From positions 151,596 to 215,595 of the forward strand of contig MZZL01000407.1 in assembly GCA_002749535.1 (NCBI GenBank): 64,000 nucleotides of DNA, written 5' to 3'. This stretch comes from Apophysomyces variabilis. Taxonomy: Eukaryota > Mucoromycota > Mucoromycetes > Mucorales > Mucoraceae. The notes beneath the pieces are model-generated. The model saw only the letters and a program-made list of their open reading frames with translations. It was not told where the DNA came from and searched no databases. The first letter of the stretch is position 1; each line of letters opens with the position of its first letter. The position numbers and the translations under genes were made by a program. Below, piece by piece: positions 13,545 to 23,668 of the stretch.

Positions 13545-13751
13545 GACACTGTGGGAAATTTTTCGTCGGGTTCGTCGGGAAATCGACGTCGTGGCGTCGG
13601 GTTCGTCGGGTTCGTCGTGTTTCGTCGGGATTTTCGTCGTAATTTCAGAGACACACGACGAACCCGACGATCTCACGTCGGGTTCGTCTAAAAAATTGCA
13701 GATTTTTTTACTAAGTCGATTCCTCTCCGCTATTCTTTTTTTCGACAACAC
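12216..13751 (-). CDS. chimeric transposon-HET open reading frame
   Basis: An uninterrupted 511-codon frame starts at an ATG 207 bp inside the transposon and reads through the terminal repeat into the HET 3' part. Codons 1-69 are transposon DNA (subterminal repeats giving DEPD-like repeats), and codons 70-511 are HET gene including the whole HET domain. It is therefore not a native gene start. If the transposon end supplies a promoter, a shortened HET protein lacking the native N-terminal 155 residues could be made. Expression is untested. Confidence 0.45.
   Translation of the reverse strand: MLSKKRIAERNRLSKKICNFLDEPDVRSSGSSCVSEITTKIPTKHDEPDEPDATTSISRRTRRKISHSVDTTSELDNIKCISIPFNEDVPAYYAISYRWGKHAEWNAQTPNYTAHITSISRGNLINLCELLRSKTRYIWIDVISINQADKEHRKMAIKNMDNIYRRADMIIAVPDLCYCDGNPLMEDVTKEDIQAGILHIYRFYYEYFDITRSVGKDELVEQMELLEEELAFVDALQYDADIEEQLGDEWKGYEFISLVVTEWAERAWVLSERTIGVKDDKLEIYILRGNAVFFWELFGEVEWDLDLVPADLFKTIFESKSTKYVDRLFAIFPHTKHKYVVQKLVDEDISIDNEDDLRWLLFDILDMDGRNGLLKYFFDEHKNFFNVLPLPVKKKEFRFFDLEMPYKLSDPSYFFEIEPTTHYGKRVLKVSCPFIYPYRLNCDDEFHLPHAGDDLEMVLVYQYGVTSRYKPVGYRYHRSNGVWKMTSLTEIEPSIHGWKCGEFLVFPGDLP
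13547..13580 (+). repeat. left terminal inverted repeat
   Basis: 34 bases starting CACTGTGGG, identical to the reverse complement of 18511-18544. Confidence 0.9.
13556..13690. repeat. left subterminal repeat array
   Basis: At least six copies of the core TTCGTCG, often as CGTCGGGTTCGTCGGG, mainly in one orientation with one inverted copy. In plant CACTA elements such subterminal repeats bind the TNPA-type accessory protein, and the same role is inferred here. The array overlaps the start of the chimeric HET frame. Confidence 0.8.
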
Positions 13752-13791
13752 GATTTTTTAAGGACAGTTATTTTTTCTTTGTCGTTGTTTA

Positions 13792-16700
13792 TTAAATGTA
13801 CCTAAGATCGCCAAGTTCAACTTCACCTGGGACAAAGCCAGGATACACATAATAATAACGACTATGGGCACGAGAGGTGTCGGTAGATTTCACTCCCCCA
13901 CATAGGCTTTGTATATGCTGTACGTCGATGACATAGAGTCTGCCTTCGACATCACTACCGGGGGCATACCTACCAAACGCCAGCCCTGCGCCGTTCACAC
14001 CACCCCCATTTGCAGGGGCTTGGGATATGATACGAACCAAAGAGAGGATACGCGAATGTTCTGGGCAAGTTTTGGTTAGCAACTCGGTTTAGCATCTACC
14101 ACTTGCGTACCTTTTCCTGTGGAGTCAACATGCGAATGATGGAAAAACAATAGTGTTTGACCATAAAAGTCGTTCCACACCAAGTTCATTCTGCCGCCAG
14201 CAGCTCGATAATTCGCCCACAGGTCGACGGGCAGCACCATGCGAACGAAGTTGGAAGGCTTCGCACCTCGGTTTGGTCTCAGGATAGAGGTGAACACCAG
14301 CGCGTTCTTGAACAAGCGCCCTCCAACCTTTACCGAACTTTTAATTTGGTGCTCCTGGACGTCTTCTTGCAAATCTCTTCTCCAGAACTTGCACAAGTGG
14401 CGTCTCAGGTCGTATCCCTGGTAGTGATCGACGCAAACATCTTCCAAGGGTGGGCCCCATAGCTCAGGATCGTACTCCTCCGCGTAATCACTGAGCCAGA
14501 ATGTATTGGTCGCTTCTTGATCCACGACCTGTTCTGTCTGGAGGAGCTGGTCTACCGCTGAGACCCGATTGTAGTACTTGCAAGCAGATATGCGCAGCAG
14601 TACTTTCGTGGCGTTCTGGAACGGCTTCACCCTGGACTTGATTCTTCTGCTGAGGATACCGATGATACGCTCTGTGGATCGAGAACTGTACAATCGGCAT
14701 GGCCCAAGCTCTGAAAGCATCAAGGGAAGATGTTGTAAGAGATGCTGGTTGATGGTGTATTGGTGACCTGGCATGCTTGTGACCATGAAATCATGCCATT
14801 TACGCACGCATCTACAATATGACTTAGTAAGTAGTATGATACACGATTTCGTACCGTTCAACAATCTCAATGTCATTGTCTGTAATCTGCCATGATAGAG
14901 CAATAGTACTGGCGGTGATGAGCGATCGTAATGCTTCCAAAGCACTCGCAGCACAAGTCGTCTCCAATTGTTCATAAACCACTGATGGAACCACATACAA
15001 CAGAAAATCAATCCAATCAACGGAACGTGCACTGCCTGGTCTTTTGAAGATATCTGGGATATACACTGTTAGTGGAATACTACCAATTAACACGCGTGTA
15101 CCTTGAAGATTTCCGTCAAACGCTGGCGGCATTGTATGTTGAGATTCATCCATGGCTTTGCCAATAGCACGTTGTTGAACTTTCGAAAGCAAGAAGGGGC
15201 TGCTAATTGTCTCGTCAGTTAGCCATCGGTGTATTTGCTGCCCAAGATTGGCGCCAAACAAATGCATCTCCTCAAAACCGAAGAAAGTAGCTCCATGAAA
15301 GCATTGCAAGTTAGCAAACGGATTAGGCCCTCTTAAGCCTTTCACCTATAGTGCATTTGTAAGTAACAGTGGACCGCTAATATTAGCCTAGCATGTCTCT
15401 ACGTACAGGTTCTTCCTCAGCATAATCTGCGATAGATCTGATCATTGGTCGTTCCTGGGAACCAGTTCCGGAATAGTATCTCCCATATCCTCGACCGGTA
15501 GCACTGAGAAGTGATTTCGTCTGGATAGTGCATATTCTGCACCCATATTCCGAATTGTGGCCGTCATGATTTGCGAGACATGATGCGGCTGGGATGTCTC
15601 CAGATGCGAGCACAAGGTGAACCTTGAACTGAAGTGAATCACCGTCAGGAAGGTGGATGACCATACCATCTCTCTCCAAAACTGCCAACTCCTCGAACAA
15701 AGGAGAAAGAAAATTAGGAATGGTGTTATTCTTCAGAGATCCAGGAATTACTGCAAGCTGCAGCATGTTCTTATTCTTATATCTGGAAAGATGGTATTTT
15801 GATTATGGCAGCTCTTTAAATTTTGATGTAATACCTTTCTTCTGCAGGTAAGTTAAGCACAATGACATTCACGATCGTCATTTTCACGGTACTTCTTCGG
15901 AAAGGCGAAAATCCATCGATAAAGAGCGACACTGCAATGTCATACTTGTTTGTGAAGAGTCCTTTCCGCTGCAGTTCGCCGAACATATCACTGTCGAATA
16001 TGTCACTTCTTATCCTTGGATTTTATAATCACTTAGTACAACCTCCAAAGACGGAAAGCATCATTACCTTTCTTCTGCTTCATGTGATCTGCTTTCTACG
16101 TTATCGACTTCACGTGCAAGTAGGTCCCGAGTTTCTTGGTTGTGGAAAAGGGACGCTAGCTGGGATGATAGAGGCAGGTATTTCATAGTCAAGTGAGGAG
16201 TCTGGCTGTTTAAATCTCTATATCTGGGAGCAGTACATCTTGGGCATATGGTTTGTTCATCGGTAAACAGAAGGCACTCGTTTTTGCAGACGTGATAATT
16301 CTTGGGTATTACTGGATACATTTTGAACAATTGCTTCTCGACTAGCCAAGGAGAAGCAAACGGTTCCCTCACTAAAGCCACAGTTTAGTACGACAAAATG
16401 CAGCTCTACTACCTACTATTGTCAGGATCTTTCATCAAATTATTCAAAAAGGTAACAAGCTTTGCATAAATGGTTTTCGATACGCCACCTTCCTGCATGA
16501 TCTGGTACAGACCGACGTTTTTCTTCGTCTCCTTGTCATCATAGGTTTCACGAGGGACGTGGAACTCAAAAGGGCTGCTACTACTGTTCTGCATATCTTG
16601 ATGGGTGGATAGTGCTACTTGCCCAAGCTCTCTGAAAGGTTCAAGCTCACTGGAACAGTCCGAATCGTCCGTAGCATCAGGTATGTATTCCTCCAATTGT

Positions 16701-17041
16701 TCAGCCCTATCTGGCACACCGGTGTTGTCCACTGAAGCTTCAACGCAATCGTACTCGTAGTCCCAGCTTTCATCAACATCCACATCCATGTTCGAGACAT
16801 GCTGTTGACTAGGCGTTTCTCTGTCTATACCAAGCGCAGTACTGCTATCGAGAGTAGTTTCAGGATGGTTTAGTCTGTTCAATTCCTGAAGGAAACATCC
16901 TTGCACATGGTCGGCGTACAGTTCAGCCCTCCAATCCAGCTGGCAAAAATGGCAACGGCGCGTTTTTCTTGAATATCTTTTGCTGCTCATTCGCGAAGAG
17001 GAGTTATCAGAAGGGCAATGGTACGTTTTGAAAATGGCCAA
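13792..17041 (-). CDS. Tnp2-like CACTA transposase
   Basis: Seven exons (16417-17041, 16068-16371, 15835-16014, 15407-15782, 14855-15345, 14111-14811, 13792-14060) join in frame to give 981 residues. Residues ~30-50 form a C-x2-C-x12-H-x3-C zinc-binding motif. Next come a Cys-pair segment (CPRCTAPRYRDL) and the catalytic core: DIAVSLFIDGFSPF, then ASGDIPAASCL with NSEYGCRIC, the D-x-PA...GCR-C signature of Tnp2-type transposases. The C-terminal third has QHLPLMLSELGPCRLYSSRS and ERIIGILSRRIKS, typical of this family in fungi. No stop or frameshift is seen, so an active enzyme is possible. It shares a 340-bp divergent promoter with the accessory gene. Confidence 0.87.
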
Positions 17042-17381
17042 GATTTAATCGATCGCATTATGTTCACGTATTTATATCCAATTCTGTCGTTATAGAAATG
17101 ATGCTTAGTAAAACCTTTGTCTCAGGGCTATTCGTATAAGGAAACTGCTGCGGCAAGGCACAGCTACCACGTTCCAGATATAATAGGATGCTTTTCGAAC
17201 TCTTCATCTAAGTACACCCCAGTAAGTTAAATACGATGATCTTGTCAGTTATTTGTCTATGTATATCCAACTTTCGTATATGCTTCGTTGACAAGGTTGG
17301 TAAGATGTTACACAGAAATTGACATACAATTTGCTGCGGTTTTACTTCAAAAAATTTTCTTTCTTCCTCATCTGTTACATT
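17042..17381. promoter_or_regulatory. internal divergent promoter of the transposon
   Basis: 340 bp between the two divergent start codons of the element. Both genes must be transcribed from here. No subterminal-type repeats are seen in it. Confidence 0.5.
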
Positions 17382-18279
17382 ATGTCTCATTCATCCAAAA
17401 ACAACGAAATCAACGTCCGGCTCCAAAATCTCGAGAAGTTCCACGAAGAGTTGAAGCGCGATATCGCTGAGATGAAAGGAAAAATGGATAAAATCTTACG
17501 ACTGTTGGGTGCTGATGACGGGAATGATGGAAATGCCTTTTTACCAACGTCTTCCTCAGGAACCATCAAGGCACCACAAGAAACGGATGTCCTGGGGAAA
17601 AAGCATGCCTTGGATGTCAATGTAGGCCTAGTTAAACAGCTTGTCATCAACCCGAAAGGGGAGATACCTGATGGCGTTGTTACCGCCATCTACACTTCCC
17701 TCAGCAATCTCTGCGGCTTGGTGATTAACAAGCTGGTGACTGACCTAAATGCAAGCCAAGGCCGTGCTGATATTTACTGGAAGGACATGCCTTCCTGGTT
17801 GAAGGAAGAGGCCATCCACAACCTCGAGAGGATGGCCCTTGCTAAATACAAGGTGCCATTGAACCAATGCGAAGGTCACTGGGCGTCACAGTACCTTCTG
17901 CGAAAGCATTGGAACAACCGTACCACGGTGAAATGCCGAGACGCAGGCATTTCTACTGCAAGCGCCGAGAGCAGTGATGCTGTTGAAGCAAGTGAAGCTT
18001 CTGCTAGGTAAGTTATATACTAAGTACCTGTGATTGGAAAGTTTTACTTATATCATCTGGAAGTAGTGTGCAGCAAGCTTCACCCAGTACGCAGGCAAGT
18101 GGGAAGACAACGTCTCCCAGCGGCGCTTCTCGGTAAGTGTTATTCTTCAGTCTAAGCGACTTAAACTTACTCTGTTCTTATATTTTTGCAGCCCGGACGA
18201 GGGTGTGAGGCGACTGCAGAAGAAGAGGGGACAGATTCCTCGAACGACTCGGCTTGCCAACAAGCGTAGAAAAGCATAG
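17382..18279 (+). CDS. transposon accessory protein (TNPA-like role inferred)
   Basis: Three exons (17382-18007, 18067-18132, 18192-18279) give 259 residues. Residues ~5-45 are predicted coiled coil (LQNLEKFHEELKRDIAEMKG). The central block (~85-195) has a conserved-looking region with DIYWKDMPSWLKEEAIHNLE, followed by a Ser/Ala-rich linker and a very basic tail (RRLQKKRGQIPRTTRLANKR). I recognise no named domain. Coiled coil plus basic tail suits a multimeric DNA-binding protein. By analogy with TNPA of En/Spm it could bind the subterminal repeats, but that is inference from element layout, not from sequence similarity. The start at 17382 was chosen because it begins a hydrophilic N-terminus; an upstream in-frame ATG at 17319 exists. 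Confidence 0.75.
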
Positions 18280-18404
18280 GAAAAAATAATAAAAACTATT
18301 CTTTTCTCTGCTTTAATTTATACTGTTATATTGGTTGCAATGCATAATAATAGAAACGGATAGTAGAAGCTAGGAATAGGTAGAGGGAAAGGGGGTAACT
18401 GCGA

Positions 18405-18540
18405 CGGCGGCAGCTTCGTCGGGTTCGTCGGGAATCAGACGTTTTTTCGTCGGGTTCGTCGGGTTCGTCGTTAGCTAAAGGAGACCCGACGAAATTTCGT
18501 CGCGTCGGAATCCCGACGAACCCGACGAAAAATTTCCCAC
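18405..18540. repeat. right subterminal repeat array
   Basis: About nine copies of TTCGTCG/CGACGAA in both orientations, including CGTCGGGTTCGTCGGG blocks, matching the left array. They lie between the accessory gene's 3' flank and the right terminal repeat. Confidence 0.8.
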
Positions 18541-18544
18541 AGTG
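18511..18544 (-). repeat. right terminal inverted repeat
   Basis: Reverse complement begins CACTGTGGG and is identical for 34 bases to the left end. The transposon boundary with the GTC repeat is at 18545/18546. Confidence 0.9.
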
Positions 18545-18545
18545 C

Positions 18546-19013
18546 GTCTAAAAGCACGATCTCGCTCTCGATCCGATCTCTCCGTAGCTCCGAAGCGCTA
18601 GGTGCCTTATGGTCTGGCATCTGAAAACACCACCTAGCGTGTCCTACCCATTGATAGGAAGTTACGCATAGTTCGCAAAGATTATTGCAGAAATTTCTAA
18701 ACATATTTCCAAAGATATTTTGTTGACATCCCTCATGATGACCATCACAAATCTCTTCAAAATCACTTGCGTATAATGGCACGTATCCATGTTGTGTGCT
18801 GTGACAACCGTGTCCATTGTTCACAAGGGTAATATCGCTCTTGATCTCATCCCCCTGCGACAGTTCAGTGCTAGGTACCGTATAGTCTAGGTTTTTTGAT
18901 TTATACGCGGGATGTGTAACGGACAAAAAGGAAATCGAATCATCGTTGCGAATATCATCGTTTAATTGCGTAGGAACCTGGTTTAAGTTGTCTAGGCCAC
19001 TCATCGTCCGCAA
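18546..19013 (-). pseudogene. HET-domain gene, 5' part (split by transposon)
   Basis: The first 156 codons of the HET gene, starting MRTMSGLDNLNQ. They contain no recognised domain. The reading frame then runs into the transposon and stops at 18471, so it would make a 180-residue product with a transposon-encoded tail and no HET domain. The link to the 3' part is supported by the paralogue at 38.5-40.3 kb, in which both parts are contiguous (shared GNxF, PDH-A-S, LLDT, LDNIKC). Confidence 0.85.
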
Positions 19014-20115
19014 GAAAAGCAGAGAAAGAGGTCAACATTGCTAAAAAAAAGTCTGCACTTTGCTTAAATAATGAAGTTAATTTGGCTTAGCCATCCCACT
19101 CGAGTTTATAGTTGTACAGACCAGAAAGATATCCATCTTCTTTTCCCATTCTGAGAGGTATGACATACTATTGCGTTTGATGGTTCTAAAATGGTAGAAC
19201 ACAGTAAAAGCATGTATAACAGAGTCAGTGAGTCTACTGTGGAATTCCTGTCACTGATAGGATACATAGACCATAGAAGCAATGACACTTGTACAACGAA
19301 GCTGAGTTACGATTGTTAGATCTTGTTTTATGCACGTCCATGTTTAAATGCCAATACAGCTATAAGCGGAGTAGTAATTAGCCATGTGTGGGCGGCCCTG
19401 AAGTGTTCAAGATGGCATGGTCCTATTTTTGAGCTCATATTCTGTGACATCCTGAATTGGGCAATAGAAATTCCAGTATAATGTGAGCTTCAACCTGTAA
19501 CGTCCTATTGTCGCGCAATAGTTTGACAACTGAGACTCATGGACCATTCAGCAATTTTGGCCTTGTGTTCGTTGACAAATGCCAAGATATTCAGGGAGTC
19601 ACTGTCCTTAATATGCGCGTTCAGCTCTAACAAAACATTATTAGTGAAAATCCAATTTTTACGCCAAAATAAGTTACCCTTTGGATATTTTTGCATCTGG
19701 AATACGCGTTGAGGATTGGAATAAAATGAAAATTGGTTTGAGTCTTGGTTACTGTATTTTTATGTATGCACCGAAGAATGTAAAAAAAAAGAGACACTGT
19801 ATCATACAGAGGAGAGGGGACAAGATTCAACAGAGGGGGGATATGGCCCAGAACAAAAGAGTTCAATCTTCTCTGGATTCATTCTCCCTGTCGGCATCAT
19901 AGTTGTCGGAATCAGTGCGTGCCTTCTTTTGCGGTAGTGCCTTGGGCGAGAAAAAAATATATATATCCAGGCGGGTAAGAGTGTTGGTCGTTGCAGGCTG
20001 ATGATGATGATGACAGTTTGTCGTGTCTACAATAGCAGCCGAGCACTTTCTTTCCTGGTGCTTGTTGATGGTCCTATGAATCAACCTTTTCTTGACCAAG
20101 CACAACTTGCTTGAA
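19014..20115. other. gene-poor interval right of the transposon island
   Basis: Contains the presumed HET promoter (19014-19100) and short minus-strand coding-like pieces near 19106-19288, 19505-19696 and 19863-20060 that do not assemble into a gene. They may be downstream parts of the fragment at 20116-20655. Otherwise nothing is recognised. Confidence 0.35.
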
Positions 20116-20655
20116 TTAAAACAAGGCTGTAATAAGCTTGTGCAAGTCGCCGAGGAATAGTGCATTGGTTGGGAAATGAAGCACATCCGTCATAAGAGAG
20201 CCAAGGTATGATTGATGCCCAGGAAGATAGCGTAAAAAGAACAGGTACGCGTCGGCCCCAACAACATCAAAGTACATGATGTCCGTGGCACCCAGCAAGC
20301 CATTCTTGAATAAAATCGATGCGCCAATTCGCATATTCTTTGTCTGTTGTTCCAACACCATCGATTTGGAGACTGCTGCTTCTTTAGACTCGTTCAAACA
20401 CATGTCAACCAAATCTTTCTGCTTCGAGCCTTGGCATTTTAAAAGTAGGCTGATATTGCGGGGGAATGCGGCGCCATGTCGTACGTACCAAACATAGCCT
20501 TGTTGAGGGCAATGGCAGTTTTTGTTGAATTATACGCGGTTTCACCACTAAAATACGAACACAAAGAATAAAGAGGTCAATGTTGGATAAAAGTATGCGC
20601 CCCATATGAAATGCCTTACTCAACAAGCTTGATATCCGTGCCGAACCTAATCAAT
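20116..20655 (-). pseudogene. fragment of an unrecognised, possibly lineage-specific gene
   Basis: Three exon-like blocks (20620-20655, 20489-20547, 20116-20429), bounded by good GT-AG sites, join in frame. They read RFGTDIKLV, GETAYNSTKTAIALNK, SKQKDLVDMCLNESKEAAVS and LGATDIMYFDVVGADAYLFF. From memory this style resembles a large uncharacterised protein family frequent in Mucorales (a G-E-T-x-x-S-x-x-A motif, then a conserved Y-G/SK block and an I-R-x-N/G-A-x-I-L block), but I cannot verify this. No start codon is found upstream and no conserved C-terminus follows, so it is either truncated or part of a longer gene with exons I cannot see. Confidence 0.4.
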
Positions 20656-21526
20656 CTAAAAAGGAAAATAGATAATTTCGTATGTGATAGTTATGGTAAA
20701 AAGAGAGTATTTCCTGTAGGAAGTATGATCATCACAGTTTGAAAAATGTTCTATGTCAAAATTGGCTTAACGTTTTCACTCACTTGTAACTAACCAAGAT
20801 GAACTTTGTTTTGTGCTATACCAATTCATGATGGTGAAATGAGCAGCATTCGTCATTGCCAAGTTCCACAGGAGTGTTTGTAATCATTAGCTGTTTTAGC
20901 AGTGTCAACGCCACCTGAATGTTGCTTTTCAGGATCGTCGCTCTTGCTTCCATACAAACGTAACTAATAGACTGACATGTTATAAACCACTTAATGCTTT
21001 CATAATCCTGCTCATACTTTTCTTTTGCATTAACTAGGCATAACTCAGAATTCCACTAATTAGTCGCAAGGGAAAAATAGCTTCAGTTCTTCGGTTCTTT
21101 TGCGGAACCCTACGTGTGTACTTGTAGAAGAATAGGGATATGCTTACAATGATAACGTCATCTTTTTCTTGCAACGTGAAAATCCATTTCCTGCGCTGCT
21201 GCTTGGATAATGAGTACCTTCGATCCACATTAAGAAAGAAACTGATTTGACAAAGTTGGTTAAAGATGCGTCTTTACACTATCCTAGGTTAATGAAACGA
21301 ATACTGATATTCCTATATTCGTTTCTACGGATAGACGTCGTTATAAAATGTTTGCTCAAAAGAATCGTCTTGTCATTGTTTGCTGACGAAAGAGTCACTC
21401 TCATTGCGGCGTGCTATAACAATGGTCTTCACAAAGAACAAAGGGAAAAAATTGTCTCTTAAAAGACGAACAGGTACGCTTGCTTACCGATTGCCGAAGT
21501 ACATTTTACTTTGACTACGACGTCTC
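20656..21526. other. intergenic region upstream of PRM1
   Basis: Small ORFs only and no recognised family. The last few hundred bases should contain the PRM1 promoter. Confidence 0.4.
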
Positions 21527-23446
21527 ATGGTATCCCGCCATGCACTTCCTAAAGTGAGCCTCAGTCAGCTGTATACTACAGCCTGGTTGAATTTTGGTTC
21601 ACTTGCCATTGCTACCACGTTATCTTCACTCTTCCTGTTTCATGTCGCCATCAAGACGAACTTCCGCACAGCCCAAAACAGGTTGCATATGCTTTGTATA
21701 GAGATGGATACAGCCGCAGCTGAGGTTGTTGCAACACCACAAGTGTTTTTTCAGCACGTGATGGAATCCAATCAAATAGTAGTCGACAATGCCCGTCATG
21801 AATTACTGATCGTTATCACACTCATGGAAAATTCCATCCTTTGGGCCATTGGCGTGTACAAGTCTTTGATTCAATGCTTTCTGGGATTGGCAGTCAACGG
21901 CCTATTAGAAGTCGTCACAAAGATTACAACGTCCGTTCAACAAGCAACAGAGACAATATGGCAAAGCACAGATACCATCGAAACTCAGTTAAAAGATTGG
22001 TTGAGTAATAGCAATAGCAGCAGCACTAGTACCTACAGTAATTCGACAGCAGCAACAATCGCCTTTGGAAACTGGACAAACACGTTGTCTGAAATTGAGA
22101 TTAAAGTAGCGAATTGGACAGCTAGCAATGGAACCAACTTATGGATAGACAAGCCTTTTCAAGAACTGAAATACCAAGTCAATAGCGGCTTTCTCAACAT
22201 CTCAAAGACGATAAAGCCAGCGTGGAACAGCACCGACATCGAGGATGTGTACGTTTGCGATTCTACCGATATTGCAGCCATGCTTCAGCAGACCGAAGCC
22301 AAGTTGCTTCGATTGACGCACATACTCATGGGCGTTTTATTGATCGTTTTCCTCGTATGTGCTGTCCTTAACGCAATGCATCTACGGCTTCGCCATCGGT
22401 TCCTAGAACACGCAGCACCATTATTGTGCTCTACAAGTGCCGAAGCGGAAAATCAGAGGCTGACTTACCATAGACAAACGGATAACGCGCATTACCTTAG
22501 CAGCCTGGTTACACAGCCCTTTATTTCTCGTCTTGCATCTATCAATTCACCAGCGAGCAAAAAGCAGCGAATCTCCGGATGGTGGTTGCTAGCATTCTTG
22601 ACCCAGCCAATGATCCTTTACTGCCTCGGTTTAGCTTTGTGTGGCATGACGACCGTTTGCATTCTGACCGAGTCGACCCGTCAGCTATTTCAGAATCGCC
22701 TTAGCGACTTTGAGAGAAACATGCAAAGCTGGGCTAATGCTACCTTGGAAACTTTCCTTATGAACACGACAACTCAAGTCCAAAGTCAGACTGATCAACT
22801 CAACCAATGGATCTTGGAAACAGAAACTCGATTGAACAATGAAACATTCGCTATCGCACGAGGGACAGCATCCATGCTGAATGCAACATTAACAGCGTTT
22901 GTAGATACTGTTCAAACCATGATTCACGATACTCTAGACAACACAATCCTACAGACCCCAGCCCAATCACTCCTCCAATGTCTCTTTCTATCCAAAATAG
23001 CACCGATAGAGGAAGGCCTGACTTGGGTTGTAAGTTTTACTTTCCTTTTTGATCTTCATGCGCCTATGCCAAATCATCCGTGTTGGGTGTTTTTCTTGTT
23101 GTTTTATTAATACATCAAGGTGTCTTCTTAGGTAAACCATAGTTATCTGAATTTATCACGCATGGATGCCATGGATATTCGAAAATGGTCAGGTTCATCA
23201 CTAGAACATGTTATGCAGACTTCCCTTGATAATCTTTGGGAAGATGTCCAAATGAATTTGAGCCATCACCTCGAAGCCCATCTTAAAGTTTATTGTATAG
23301 CATTAAGCGTCTGGCTCGTTTGTCTGGTCATTGCTCTCATTTTCGTGGTTGCTTCATTATGGGCTAACAAGCAAGGAAAGAAAAGTAGTACTAGCAGTAA
23401 TAGTATCCATGCTTTAACTTCGTCCATAAGCGTAGAAACGAAATAA
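21527..23446 (+). CDS. PRM1: plasma membrane fusion protein Prm1
   Basis: Multi-pass membrane protein that promotes plasma-membrane fusion of mating or fusing cells. Two exons (21527-23029, 23132-23446) give 605 residues. Hydrophobic segments lie near residues 19-40, 88-122, 263-288, 350-380 and 545-575, the Prm1 arrangement. Two long extracellular loops between them carry many N-x-S/T sites (NSSS, NWTN, NGTN, NISK, NTTT, NETF). The short C-terminal tail is Ser-rich. Assignment rests on topology, length, glycosylated loops and a Cys in the first loop (HMLCIEMDTAA) like fungal Prm1. The ATG used is the first in the open frame and lies ~18 residues before the first membrane segment. Confidence 0.82.
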
Positions 23447-23668
23447 TTCCGTGTTCTCTATGCGTTTTTTTACTTGTTTTTCCATATAAAGTGTGAATGG
23501 CTTGAAATCGGTTCGTGGCTTGCATCCCAAAAGGTAAAGGCCCAAGCAAGAAATTCACCATTTTTGGTCCTCCGCAAAGGTTCGTGTTCAACATAAGGCC
23601 TGCTTGTGCGACGTTCACCCCTCTTTCCCTTCTTTTCCAAACATCATCTCGTCGCTCAGTTCATCATC

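Larger units (their letters stand above)
13545..18545 (-). mobile_element. CACTA/EnSpm-like DNA transposon, apparently complete
   Basis: A 5,001 bp element inserted in the HET gene. Both ends begin CACTGTGGGAAATTT and are identical for 34 bases as inverted repeats (from 13547 inward and from 18544 inward). The flanks carry a 3-bp GTC repeat (13542-13544 and 18546-18548), with one or two extra bases between it and the CACTG ends. Inside are a Tnp2-like transposase (minus) and a second divergent gene (plus). Both ends carry arrays of a CGTCGGGTTCGTCGGG-type repeat. CACTA-type ends, 3-bp duplication, two genes and subterminal repeats are all family traits. Perfect terminal repeats and open reading frames suggest recent, possibly continuing, activity. 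Confidence 0.88.

Noticed and set aside
12216..13751. 511-codon ORF as a stand-alone native HET gene
   Set aside because: Its first 69 codons are transposon end sequence. The true 5' part is at 18546-19013.
14157..15032. Plus-strand ORFs inside the transposon
   Set aside because: Antisense shadows of the Tnp2-like transposase exons, which form one consistent 981-residue frame on minus.
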